A DNA stretch of 26,372 nt, taken from positions 1 through 26,372 of IMG/VR virus record IMGVR_UViG_3300025141_000627. One strand, given 5' to 3'. Position numbers and translations under genes: made by a program. The stretch comes from a virus. This document shows positions 16,001-24,721 of this stretch, piece by piece (the first letter of the stretch is position 1; every line of letters begins with the position of its first letter). Below the pieces are notes generated by a model. It made no database searches, was not told the DNA's origin, and saw only the letters and a program-made list of their open reading frames with translations.

Positions 16001-19000
16001 GGGTTTGGTTGATGATAATTATAAATCAGATACAAAAGAATATAGAGATTTTCTAAAAAAATATGACAAATCTATGGAAGCTTTGCGAAGAGTGACTGGA
16101 GATTTTGTACAAGTAGAAACTAAAATACAATTAGACCAATTTAAAGATATAGCAAGCTCTATTAATGAAATGTACAGGTCAACATTTGCATTTGATGAAC
16201 AGTTTATTAATGAATATAAAGAAGTAGTAGAAAGCAACCAATTTAATATAAAACAACTTTCAGATTTACAATCTATTGTAGACAAATTATATGTTGATGT
16301 TGATAAAAAAGAAAGAAATCCCGTAGATAATAAAGAATTACATGATGATTTAATTTTAAAAATTAATAAAGTATTAAAAGACCCCCCATCTGGAATGGAT
16401 AAAAATTTTGTGGCAAATCTTGAAGATTTAAAAAGGAATATTGGGGATGAATTTCAAGACGAACAAACACTACGGGGAGTGACTACTGTTGGTAAGACTC
16501 TTCAAAATATTATAAATGATTACGTACCTCAATATATGGCTCAAAATAGAGCTCTAGATAACATTTTGTTTAATAGTGAGTCCTTCTCAACGGATAGGAT
16601 GCAATTTGTACCAAGAAACGATAGGATGATTAAAAGGCTTATTGATTATTTAAATAAAAATTTCGATGTTGTAATGCCTGAAGCACCCAGTTTCAAACAA
16701 ATTATTGATGAATATAACAGGCATGGTAAAACATCAGAAGTTACTAAAAAACTTGTTAATCATTTAGAAGTCTGGGAAAGAGGATATAATGAAACGGAGT
16801 ATTTTAAATCCCAAGCTGAAGAACAAGCAAGGTTTGGAGACCCCTCAACTTTATTTTCAAAAAAGCAACAAGATGTTTCTCCATCTAATATATCAGCTAG
16901 GTATGAAAGATATAATGAAAATCTAAGACATGATAATTTTAGAGAATTAACTGAAGCTCATTATGAAAATCACAGGTTGTCTTTATTTGCAGAAACACCA
17001 GCTGATAGAAAAATGTATAGAAAAGCGGCTGAGGAATCTAGAGATAATATAAGAGATGAAGTAGAATCAGCTATATATGAAAAGCATGGAGTTGAAATAG
17101 GAGTTAATGAAAAAGATATTCCTTCTAAATTAAAAGACGAATTAGAATCTTTTAGAAAAAATACATATTTACCTTTAATTCTTCAGCAGATGGGCCGTGA
17201 AATGGTTCCAACATTTAAACTATATCAAGACAGTGATGGAGCTGGGCTTGAGATGTCAAAAACATTTGTAGGCAATGGATTACTTGCTGATTTTAGAGCA
17301 AGGATGAGGCAGATTGATAATGAAGGCGTTATGGGCAAAGACGGATTTGATATTGTAATGCTTGAAAATAGTGGAGTATGGAAAGGAAATAAAATAAATG
17401 TAAATCAAATAAAAAATATACAAGAATTAATTAATGAAGCTGTCATTACAACCGAATCGTATAATGCAGTCAAGCAAGGTCTTCAAGGGAAGGCAGACGA
17501 AGCTCAAGCAGCTTTTGAGCATAATAAGTATGTAGATAATTCAACATTCCAAAACCCTGTTAAGGTATCAGTTAGTCATAACGTTTCTTTAATAGTATCA
17601 AAAGGTCAACTTCAAGATGGAAGATTAAATAGGCAATTCAAAAATTGGTATGATAATAAAATAGAACTTTTGAAAAAGAATAAGCCTGAAGGCTATGAAA
17701 GAACAATAAAACATTTTGAAATTATATACGGAGATTTTCTAAAAGACATCGTAGATAAAGATGGAAAAGATGTTGAATACAATACTCCTAAACCAGATAT
17801 TAAACAAATGGTCAGAGCTATGTATTGGGATAGTTTATCTTCTGATGGTTTTAATGACGTAATAAACGCAGCTAATAATAGTCAGACTATGAATAGCCTT
17901 GGTTCAAGCTTTTTTAAATACGTTGTTTTGGGAGAAGCTACCGGAGCTAAGACACAAGCTCAGCAAGAATTTTTAAGAATAGCATTAGAAGATGATAAAA
18001 AAATAAATATTTTAACTGATAGACAAAAAGAAGCTATTAGCAATTATAAAGATAAAGATGGGTTTAATTTAGCTGGAATAGGTGATGAGATGGATGGAAG
18101 CCCTCTCAATGCTAATTATATTGTGGAGAAGGCATTACAAGATATGGTAGATGGTGGTCAGGTGGCTAAAGATATGATTCCAAAAATTAAAGATGTTTTA
18201 AAAAGTTTAAATAGCTCATCTGTTAATGCTCAATCTTATTTAGGACATGATGCTGCTAGCATACTATACTTACATAAAGGAAGAGATTCTGAAGATGCTA
18301 AGTTCGGTACAGCTGGAGTAAAACCAACTGGATGGTTTAATGATGGAGTTGAAAGCGTATTGCTTAAAACTAATTTTGTGTATGATAAGAAGATTGCAGA
18401 TGTCATGCAAGAAGCGGAAATAGATATATTAACAAATCAATCAGCTCTAAAATCATTTTCAAAAGACCATATAGAAATAACTAAAAACGAAGTTGATGGG
18501 GCTTGGTTTAAAAAGAGAGACCCTCTCGGTATGGTAGAGCTTGCTTTGGGGCCTGGAAAAGTTAAAGAAAACAACATAGCTAAAATGAAACTTGAAAATT
18601 TATTTTTAGGTAAAGTTGAAGACCAAAAAACTCTAACAAATATTACATATGCATTAACAGACTTTATGAATGACGCTGGTTATCAATCGTACATGAGTAA
18701 TTTTGTAGGTTATGAACAAAAATTAAAAAATAGACTAGGTAAATTAGGAGATGTTGTAATTGGGACTGGTGATAGGTATGCAAGTACAAATTATTTATTA
18801 AATCAATTAAAGGAGGCTGATGCATTATTTGAAAATTCTTCGGATGGATTAACCGAAATGATAATAAGAGCGGGAGCTGACCCTAATTCTCTTTTAGTTA
18901 ACCCAGCTATACAGAGAATAGCGGCAAGAGGGGTTATAAATGCTTTAAGAAAGCCTAAAACAGAAGGAGCCTCTTACTCAGTTTTAATTCCATATATAGA

Positions 19001-21983
19001 AGGCTCTATGCCTGTTTATAGCAATATTGATGACCCAGCAAATAGAAAACAAATCATAGCTGGTGGTAAAAAACTTTCACATTTGGATGGTCAGGTTGTA
19101 GTGGATGATGTTTCTAAAGTTCAATATCTTGTAAATATAACTAAAGATGGTATAAATAGGGATGTTCAAATAGGAAGGCATAAGGATGAATGGACTATAG
19201 AAGACCCCTATGAAACAGTTGTTCTTGATGATTTAAAAAAAGAAATAAAAGTAATAAAGTCAAATGAAGATAAATATATAGGAAATGATTTAAAACTATA
19301 TAAAATTCATGATGAATTAGCAAACCATAATAATACTACAAAATTAAAATCAAAATTATTCTTACACTCTCTATCTTTAAGGATGCCGAATCTAGGAGGA
19401 GATGTTGCTGTGCATAGAGTTGAAGGATTTTATGACCAAGAGCAGGGGAATGTTGTTGGTATAAATGCTTTTGATATAGCACTTATACACCAAGCTGACT
19501 TTGATGTTGATATGTCATTTAGTTACAATTTAAAACCAACACAATTATCACATTCTGTTTATAATTTAGCTGGGGCTTCTCTCGATGCATATGTTTTCCC
19601 GTCAGATGATTTTTCAATGGATTTTCTTGGGATGGGAGATAGAATGGGAAGAGCTGGTTCTGGGTATGAGACTGGAGATAATCTTGATACACATATACAG
19701 AACTTTCACCAATCTAAAAGGAATTTTGGGACTGTTAAAAAATTATCGACTCAAATATCAGCTTTAATGAGACAGCCGGATTTAATTAATATTCCAGACG
19801 TAGAAATGGTCAGACAAAAAGACAAGGCAGAGTATTCTACTTTTTTACAGGGTTATAAAAATACATTACAATCTATTATAGACGCAGTTAAAGTTCCAAA
19901 TTGGGCAAGTAAAGCAGATGCCAGCCTTATAAAGAAATATATATTGTTTGGAGGTGAGGGCATTTCCGAAAGTCTTAAAATAGATTTAAAGGGTACTGGG
20001 GATAATGCTTTTGCGAATGATAATATAAGAAGAACTCAGGAAGAATTTAAAGGATTTTTCAAATTAGACAAGGATTTACCGAAAGACGAAAAAGAAATCA
20101 TTAAAGATGCTTTAATTGAAATGGTTGATGTAATGTCTCTTCCCCAAAGAGTTTTGACTGATGTATGGGATGAGTCTGGTAGAAGACCACCAGATGCGAA
20201 TGAAATTTCTCATATAAAAGGTGAGTTAGATGATTTTTATGATAGTCCTAATAAATACATATATGATAAATTAATTGATAGAAATTTTGGTAAAAAAGAC
20301 AAACTCGCATCTATACATAAGTTTTATTATGGAGATGTTTTAAATAACCTAGAAGATTGGAGAAAGGTTTGGAAAAATCCCAAACAATATGTTCCCAAGA
20401 GAGATTTTATTAATATAAACCCAGATAATATTAAATTATTAAAAGACAATACGGTTGGTTCTTTTATTGTTTCTAGATTTAATAGCAGTCAAGCATCTCT
20501 TCAGGGATATTCAGATAAATATACAAAACCTGATGGTTTGGATTCTAGAAATGCATCTAAAAGAATAATGCAAAGGATTGATGATGTTTCAGCTTTATCT
20601 AATTTAGATACTCATGAAAAGATAAGAACATTTTTAGATAATGATGAAAATATTAGTGGGACATTTCTTGATGAGTACTCTAATCACCTTAAAGGTGACC
20701 AAATTATTAATGAAAAGTATGTAAGACAATCATCTCTTATGATGGCTAGCTTAAAACATGACCAAAGAAGCATTATGCATTATATTGAAAATGCAAATGC
20801 TAACGCTCCAAGTCGTCAAATTGAAAGAGCCTCTAGAAGATTGATGAGAACAGAAGCTTTGTTAGACCATATATCTAATAAACAAGCAGAACATATTGAG
20901 AAAATCGGTGAGAAGGATGACTTTAGAGAGTATGGAGTTCAAAGAATGAAATTAGGTAGTTACAGACCAATTAAAAATCCTAGATTAAATAAAGATACTC
21001 ATGTTTATAGGAAAGTTGTTAGAAATGGAAGAACGCATATGGAATATGCTGGCTGGATAAGACCCGGTGGCGATTATTCCTTTGATGCTGGTGAATATTA
21101 TCTATTAAAAAATCCAGTTTCATACGAAGCTATGAATAAAAGAGAGTTTTTAGATGGATACTCATTCTTGTTTACTACTGGGGATGTGCAGATAGAACAT
21201 TTATTTGGACATGCTAGTAAAAACCAGCAAGATAATTTCATTGAGAGCTGGGATAGTCTCAAAAGAACTATTGGGAGAATGACTTCTGAAACATTTAAAC
21301 AAAATAAAAAGAACCCTTATTATAAAGAAAATTGGCAACTTGCTAGGTATCAAGAAGATGCTATAATTAAAAACTTTATAGATAAAAATTTAAGATTTGT
21401 ATCTGGCTCTAATGATAAGGGTGAAATAAACAGCACTTCAATCGCTAATTTAGCAAGATACATGATGAAACCTTCTATAGTACCGGGCAAATTCGTATTA
21501 GCTGACGCTGGGAATATTAGGCTACCATCTTTTAAAATTAATCAAAGAATGGTAAAAGCTGTTTCAAGATATTTAGTAGAAAATGGTCATAGGGATTTGT
21601 TTGAAAACATAATGAAACAGTATGGTAATGAATACAGGAGAAGATTAGACAATATAATGCCAGAAGATACAGAATCTTATTTTAAAAGTAATTTTACAGA
21701 TTATAAAGATGAGAATTTCTGGAGAAATTTAGATAATCCAGCTTTAGAATTGATGCAACATACTGGCCAGTTGTATAAGTTTCCTCATTTAAGAGCTCAT
21801 TGGAGTGAACCATTATCAAGGAAGGCTGACGTGTCAAAAAATACTATTGACATACATGGTAATTTAAAATTGATATATAAATTTGGTACTTATGACCAAG
21901 TATTACAAAAAGAGCAGTATGAATTTTTCTATGAAAAAGAAAAGTCAGTTAAAGAAAAACAAAAGGATTGTGGCAATGTATAG
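13044..21983 (+). CDS. giant virion protein with probable DPBB-type RNA polymerase core (2979 aa)
   Basis: The largest gene of the window. The N-terminal 130 residues contain two hydrophobic or amphipathic stretches (about 65-84, GALMWNALDSALIGVPGLAY; 106-128), typical of ejected proteins. Charged helical regions follow to about 1650. Residues 1728-1732 (NAQSY) open a region with K1775 (LLKTNF) and K1803 (SALKSF). Then R2113-M-P2115, G2119-D2120 and ADFDVDM with D2152, D2154 and D2156. In multisubunit RNA polymerases RxP followed by DFDGD marks the catalytic barrel binding Mg2+; in crAss-like virion polymerases the Gly is replaced, as here by Val. I infer an injected single-chain RNA polymerase. 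The C-terminal 700 residues are unassigned. Its last 8 bases overlap the next gene. The virion role is fairly sure, the polymerase role moderately so. Confidence 0.75.
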   Translation: MADSLTDKYIADLERKIRERNQSKSPSLNQPQQQGVSLYEQLSSEFVQEPDIVNNKKSGALHGVGALMWNALDSALIGVPGLAYEKATGEDRPYRLAIEGESDVEGLATFGAAVGQAAGFLVPMGWIGKGARAVVSATNKAGTARMIGHASTKGAQAAKGFGLSKEVAQKAISKGLNDSKLKGPIGPLSKYELSFEKMDEVQGTLRSSIFDSMAREFGADSPNKVRELHKIADVATNALKDNGVHINNVSKVVEKALNSTFSVSNQSKLTSYVARAAEQAVTFGTYNLLYDGFQSIAGEKDFDPVGDVTSALIFSSILPAIDLIGGGGKVHVMRQAKNLFKTTRDVKKRVRTGFYDDLSEKEVNGLLRILSRDNYLEDTLKAKATSYVSNTDTMIPKKKALKYLKEIYAKADIDSMWGAFRKEAKDDFTASLGRMFVGGLIFDLNVMLDYNLIRALPGDEILSHMLVGAAMSKIHRPLHNEPFRNLTNFDKRVRALEYFGLDAKSMEHYGMSFGTDVDMGATYSGLLENENVKQIENIFETDEHRQQQTGKNKKGEQVDVGKPVADRDNITRKHQLALYGHELYKMVALTRNISDPRADDSHIRLENLTENQIANIASKLSEIDVFINKKSQDDGKTEKLSIHNFDDFQEYTSGVALENIAIEHLKAIKDIADFEGMNLKYEPVDAFSIDKPFRLGSLDDVMASLENKRTKPENLPLRELHNIIAELKNAELIETYKETSDQRKQLENIENIENVEKYINERLQVLNDKIILTNYGENYHSMGKKYDFIDNPWLSEVKNYKNVKKRNSLFHIAEGSLHRLNESQRDLFNILQEQFGNKVPKISEGETVRVELPTDIKDSDKKKILDPYNDEGLISVQNQLNHLARIWGTGGQKSTGDLQVAKDGVVPWEDALSIIKKFNNQGYVITKEMADFQQRWHYARILRSPHITPRHIAIIESMKESGFANLKPRDGVNSVLEIPNRDAIKRGLVDDNYKSDTKEYRDFLKKYDKSMEALRRVTGDFVQVETKIQLDQFKDIASSINEMYRSTFAFDEQFINEYKEVVESNQFNIKQLSDLQSIVDKLYVDVDKKERNPVDNKELHDDLILKINKVLKDPPSGMDKNFVANLEDLKRNIGDEFQDEQTLRGVTTVGKTLQNIINDYVPQYMAQNRALDNILFNSESFSTDRMQFVPRNDRMIKRLIDYLNKNFDVVMPEAPSFKQIIDEYNRHGKTSEVTKKLVNHLEVWERGYNETEYFKSQAEEQARFGDPSTLFSKKQQDVSPSNISARYERYNENLRHDNFRELTEAHYENHRLSLFAETPADRKMYRKAAEESRDNIRDEVESAIYEKHGVEIGVNEKDIPSKLKDELESFRKNTYLPLILQQMGREMVPTFKLYQDSDGAGLEMSKTFVGNGLLADFRARMRQIDNEGVMGKDGFDIVMLENSGVWKGNKINVNQIKNIQELINEAVITTESYNAVKQGLQGKADEAQAAFEHNKYVDNSTFQNPVKVSVSHNVSLIVSKGQLQDGRLNRQFKNWYDNKIELLKKNKPEGYERTIKHFEIIYGDFLKDIVDKDGKDVEYNTPKPDIKQMVRAMYWDSLSSDGFNDVINAANNSQTMNSLGSSFFKYVVLGEATGAKTQAQQEFLRIALEDDKKINILTDRQKEAISNYKDKDGFNLAGIGDEMDGSPLNANYIVEKALQDMVDGGQVAKDMIPKIKDVLKSLNSSSVNAQSYLGHDAASILYLHKGRDSEDAKFGTAGVKPTGWFNDGVESVLLKTNFVYDKKIADVMQEAEIDILTNQSALKSFSKDHIEITKNEVDGAWFKKRDPLGMVELALGPGKVKENNIAKMKLENLFLGKVEDQKTLTNITYALTDFMNDAGYQSYMSNFVGYEQKLKNRLGKLGDVVIGTGDRYASTNYLLNQLKEADALFENSSDGLTEMIIRAGADPNSLLVNPAIQRIAARGVINALRKPKTEGASYSVLIPYIEGSMPVYSNIDDPANRKQIIAGGKKLSHLDGQVVVDDVSKVQYLVNITKDGINRDVQIGRHKDEWTIEDPYETVVLDDLKKEIKVIKSNEDKYIGNDLKLYKIHDELANHNNTTKLKSKLFLHSLSLRMPNLGGDVAVHRVEGFYDQEQGNVVGINAFDIALIHQADFDVDMSFSYNLKPTQLSHSVYNLAGASLDAYVFPSDDFSMDFLGMGDRMGRAGSGYETGDNLDTHIQNFHQSKRNFGTVKKLSTQISALMRQPDLINIPDVEMVRQKDKAEYSTFLQGYKNTLQSIIDAVKVPNWASKADASLIKKYILFGGEGISESLKIDLKGTGDNAFANDNIRRTQEEFKGFFKLDKDLPKDEKEIIKDALIEMVDVMSLPQRVLTDVWDESGRRPPDANEISHIKGELDDFYDSPNKYIYDKLIDRNFGKKDKLASIHKFYYGDVLNNLEDWRKVWKNPKQYVPKRDFININPDNIKLLKDNTVGSFIVSRFNSSQASLQGYSDKYTKPDGLDSRNASKRIMQRIDDVSALSNLDTHEKIRTFLDNDENISGTFLDEYSNHLKGDQIINEKYVRQSSLMMASLKHDQRSIMHYIENANANAPSRQIERASRRLMRTEALLDHISNKQAEHIEKIGEKDDFREYGVQRMKLGSYRPIKNPRLNKDTHVYRKVVRNGRTHMEYAGWIRPGGDYSFDAGEYYLLKNPVSYEAMNKREFLDGYSFLFTTGDVQIEHLFGHASKNQQDNFIESWDSLKRTIGRMTSETFKQNKKNPYYKENWQLARYQEDAIIKNFIDKNLRFVSGSNDKGEINSTSIANLARYMMKPSIVPGKFVLADAGNIRLPSFKINQRMVKAVSRYLVENGHRDLFENIMKQYGNEYRRRLDNIMPEDTESYFKSNFTDYKDENFWRNLDNPALELMQHTGQLYKFPHLRAHWSEPLSRKADVSKNTIDIHGNLKLIYKFGTYDQVLQKEQYEFFYEKEKSVKEKQKDCGNV
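15282..15317 (+). repeat. short in-frame tandem repeat (GAAAATATA)
   Basis: Four tandem 9-base units, GAAAATATA and near copies, encode a short E-N-I repeat inside a charged helical part of the giant protein. The unit length keeps the frame, so slippage would lengthen or shorten the helix without breaking the gene. Confidence 0.6.
19380..19511 (+). other. candidate RNA polymerase catalytic segment (RxP ... GD ... DFDVD)
   Basis: The segment codes for residues 2113-2156 of the giant protein: R-M-P, a GGDV turn, HRVEGF, a short strand pair (GNVVGINAF), then ADFDVD. R to the first catalytic Asp spans 39 residues; in E. coli RpoC the comparable span (R425 to D460) is 35. RNAi-type polymerases share the order R-x-P, GD, D-x-D-G-D. 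The three Asp would bind the catalytic Mg2+. Confidence 0.65.
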
Positions 21984-24681
21984 TGTTTGTTCAAATGTAG
22001 GAGACCAAGAAAGAAATACTAGAAATAGTCTTGGCAAGCTTCGTCAATTATTTAATGGTGATAATGTTGAAATAGATGGGAAAAAATATAATATTGGAGA
22101 TTCTATTTCTAAGTATTATGGGAAGACAGATTCTGATGGATTTGGGGAAAAGATGTTTGATGAAATTGTTTGGCGTTCAACTTATAAACCAGCTTTTGAT
22201 TCTTATACCGATTTTAAACCGGGTGACTTCAAAAGAATAAAAAATGAAATAATAAAAGAATCTAAGAATCTAAACAATCCTAAATTAAATTATCTAGAAA
22301 GATATGGGTTTGTTAGAAGAGGTGTAATGCAAAAATTTGCAGTTACTAAATATATGAATGATAAGATTAATCAAGTTGCTAGTTATGAACGTAATCAATT
22401 TCAAAAATATTTAAATAGTCACATTGAGATAACGGGATTATTAAGAGCAGAAATTTTAGCAAAAAATGGAAAATCTAAATATTGGCCATCTGAAATGACA
22501 TGGAAAAAATTAGAGAAATTAGAAAATGATTTAATTATTGCTACAAGTGACCCAAATAAGATTAATAGAGCACAGAATATTTCAGAAGAAATTGCAAAGT
22601 TACTGGATTCAGAAGGAGGTAAAGTTTTGGAAGACCTCAGGTTATTACTTGAGGGAGATGGTCATTTCGAAAAAAAATCAGTCAAAGTTGGTGGTGAAGA
22701 GGTTGAAAGATGGTTTAAAATTTTAAAAGAGAATACTGATGAGGGGAATATAGGAGATGAAGTTAGAGTTAGTGACAATATAGTTAAAGCCGCTAAAATA
22801 TCAAGAAATTTATTAGATGATATGGGCGATGTCATGATAAGTGGATTAGAACAACATAAAAAAGTAGTTAGACAATTTTATTTAAATACAAATGAATCTT
22901 TATTAACTGAGAGTGGGACAAAAGTAAAAAGATATGAAAAAACAATTAATGAAGAAATAAAAAGAATAAAAGATGGCAAAAAAGGCGGTAAGTACTTTCC
23001 TCACTATCTTGTTGAAGCTATGATTAATATGGAAAGAGTAATGGATAGAGCTGAAAATCCAGAGTCAAGAGATATAAATAAAGATTTGCCAGAATTATCT
23101 GAGATTATTTCAGAAACTCATTTAAAAATGGGGACTCCTTCTTCAACTAAATTTAGAAAGTCTGTTCCTTATGAGAATTATCTTAAAAACCCTATCGGAG
23201 TTATGAGAAAATACTCATTAGATGCTATTTCATTTAATAAAGCAAATTTTTTAAGGAATACATATCAAGAAGGACTGAGAAGGTTGCCAAGAGACGCTGA
23301 TGTTGCTATTGGTTTAGAGAATTATCTTCAGGACACATTTACATTAGCAAATAAAGGATTTAATGACAGGCCTCAGTGGGTAAACAAAACAGTAAGAGCT
23401 TTAACTGGTTTTCAATTTTTAAGTAAACTTGGATTTGGGCTTGGGACAGCAGCTAGAAATACAATGTCTGGTCTTTATTTCGTTCAGGGAGTTGGTAATA
23501 GAGCTTTCTCAAAATATCTTTCTGATTACAGAAATCCAATTAATTCAGATATTGTTAAAAAAATAGAAGATGTAGAAAAAGAAATGGGATTTACTTTTGA
23601 AGATATATCGGCTCCTATTTTTACTGAAGGATTAGTCCCGACTAAAGGAGTTCAAGTAAATGATTTAGATATTAGACAAGATGATAATGGGAATCACACT
23701 CTTCAATATAGAGATGGAAAAACATGGAAAGCTTTTGATTCAGCATTAACTGCAGCTACTGGTAAAGGTGCTATTTTTCAAAGAATGACTGAGAATAAAT
23801 TAAGACAACATATGTTTAGATATTCTTTTATGACTAAATATAATGAATTAGTTAAAGGAGGGTTAAATGAATCTAAAGCCACTGGTAAAGCAAAGAGACA
23901 TGCCGTAGACCAAGTTGGTAAATATGCTTTTGAATACTCAGCTAGTCAAAAAGCTCCAGTTGCAGGTGGAAGCGGTACTAAGTTGGGAGCCGCTGGACAA
24001 ATCGCTTTTCAGTTTATGCACTATCCAATGTCTTTTTTACAACTTCAGTCTGAGGTTTTAAGAAAATCTAAAGATGCCGCTATTGCTGGTCAATGGAGTT
24101 CTCCAGACTTAGTAGTCCCATTAAGGTTTGCTGGCCTATATTTATTTACCGAATTAATGAGTGGTATAGCTAATTTAGACCTTCATAGGTTAATGGAAAA
24201 TGATACAGTTGAAAGAATCCAAACCTTAAAAAAAGCACTAGACGGAGAAGAAGATGTGAAAGGTCGTGGTTTTTTGGGGCCTACAATAAGTGATTTATAT
24301 TTTTATGCAACTATGAACGACTGGATGCAAACGCCAGACCATGTTGTAGCTGATATAATAGTTGGGTATAGTGATGCTTATGGTATGACAGATGAACAAA
24401 AAAGAGCTAGAATGATGTCTACTTTAAATGTTCAAGCTTCTAAGATTATAAATAAAGATTTAAAAGCTTTGAGAAATGGTAATGGCTGGGATGTCATGAT
24501 GCATGAGTTTGGAGTTTATCCTACTAAAGAAACTAGAGAAATGAGGAAAAAACAACCATATAAAACTATTTTCCCAGAGAAAAAAGATAAAAAGGAAAAA
24601 ACTCCAGCTCAATTAAAAGCTCAAAAACGTATAGATAAGGATGTAGAATTAACAAAACTTTATCGAGCGATGGGTATTTAA
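21976..24681 (+). CDS. large putative ejection/virion protein with hydrophobic core segment (901 aa)
   Basis: A large helical protein paired with the giant gene. The frame is open from 21883, but ATG 21976 is the likely start: it overlaps the upstream stop by 8 bases (ATGTATAG) and follows AAAGG at 21962-21966; the earlier ATG would overlap by 101 bases. The first 480 residues are charged and helical. In the last half come an amphipathic hydrophobic segment (RALTGFQFLSKLGFGLGTAA, then RNTMSGLYFVQGVGN), a second one (AGQIAFQFMHYPMSFLQLQS) and FAGLYLFTELMSGIANL. The L-S-K-L-G-F-G-x-G-T-A-x-R-N pattern gives an impression of other large phage virion proteins that contact membranes. The tail is Lys-rich. 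I infer co-packaging and ejection with the 2979-aa protein; no enzyme motif was found. Confidence 0.7.
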   Translation: MYSVCSNVGDQERNTRNSLGKLRQLFNGDNVEIDGKKYNIGDSISKYYGKTDSDGFGEKMFDEIVWRSTYKPAFDSYTDFKPGDFKRIKNEIIKESKNLNNPKLNYLERYGFVRRGVMQKFAVTKYMNDKINQVASYERNQFQKYLNSHIEITGLLRAEILAKNGKSKYWPSEMTWKKLEKLENDLIIATSDPNKINRAQNISEEIAKLLDSEGGKVLEDLRLLLEGDGHFEKKSVKVGGEEVERWFKILKENTDEGNIGDEVRVSDNIVKAAKISRNLLDDMGDVMISGLEQHKKVVRQFYLNTNESLLTESGTKVKRYEKTINEEIKRIKDGKKGGKYFPHYLVEAMINMERVMDRAENPESRDINKDLPELSEIISETHLKMGTPSSTKFRKSVPYENYLKNPIGVMRKYSLDAISFNKANFLRNTYQEGLRRLPRDADVAIGLENYLQDTFTLANKGFNDRPQWVNKTVRALTGFQFLSKLGFGLGTAARNTMSGLYFVQGVGNRAFSKYLSDYRNPINSDIVKKIEDVEKEMGFTFEDISAPIFTEGLVPTKGVQVNDLDIRQDDNGNHTLQYRDGKTWKAFDSALTAATGKGAIFQRMTENKLRQHMFRYSFMTKYNELVKGGLNESKATGKAKRHAVDQVGKYAFEYSASQKAPVAGGSGTKLGAAGQIAFQFMHYPMSFLQLQSEVLRKSKDAAIAGQWSSPDLVVPLRFAGLYLFTELMSGIANLDLHRLMENDTVERIQTLKKALDGEEDVKGRGFLGPTISDLYFYATMNDWMQTPDHVVADIIVGYSDAYGMTDEQKRARMMSTLNVQASKIINKDLKALRNGNGWDVMMHEFGVYPTKETREMRKKQPYKTIFPEKKDKKEKTPAQLKAQKRIDKDVELTKLYRAMGI

Positions 24682-24721
24682 GTTTGAACCAACAGGAGCT
24701 ACCCACCGCCCGTAAAGAAAA
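24682..24721 (+). other. 40-base convergent junction with GC-rich motif
   Basis: The junction between the plus-strand structural genes and the minus-strand replication genes is only 40 bases. It holds GGAGCTACCCACCGCCCGT (24701-24713 is the richest part, CCCACCGCCCG), clearly higher in GC than its surroundings. I see no stem followed by a T run, so no classical terminator. A 13-codon TTG frame (24684-24725) crosses it. Confidence 0.5.

Noticed and set aside
16019-16285. Minus-strand 88-aa frame inside the giant gene
   Set aside because: It is antisense to a well-coded helical region and is Ser/Leu/Ile-rich as expected from reversed Lys/Glu/Asn codons.
21883-21975. Upstream start for the 901-aa protein (would be 932 aa)
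   Set aside because: It would overlap the giant gene by 101 bases, without a clear ribosome binding site; ATG 21976 has AAAGG and a short overlap as elsewhere in this genome.
13044-21983. T7-like or N4-like single-subunit RNA polymerase in the giant protein
   Set aside because: I did not find the characteristic order of motifs A, B and C of that family; the DFDVD plus RxP set points to the two-barrel type instead.
24682-24721. tRNA or 16S rRNA fragment at the junction
   Set aside because: Only ten bases match the 16S end and only short arm-like words match tRNA; no fold or gene length is possible in 40 bases.
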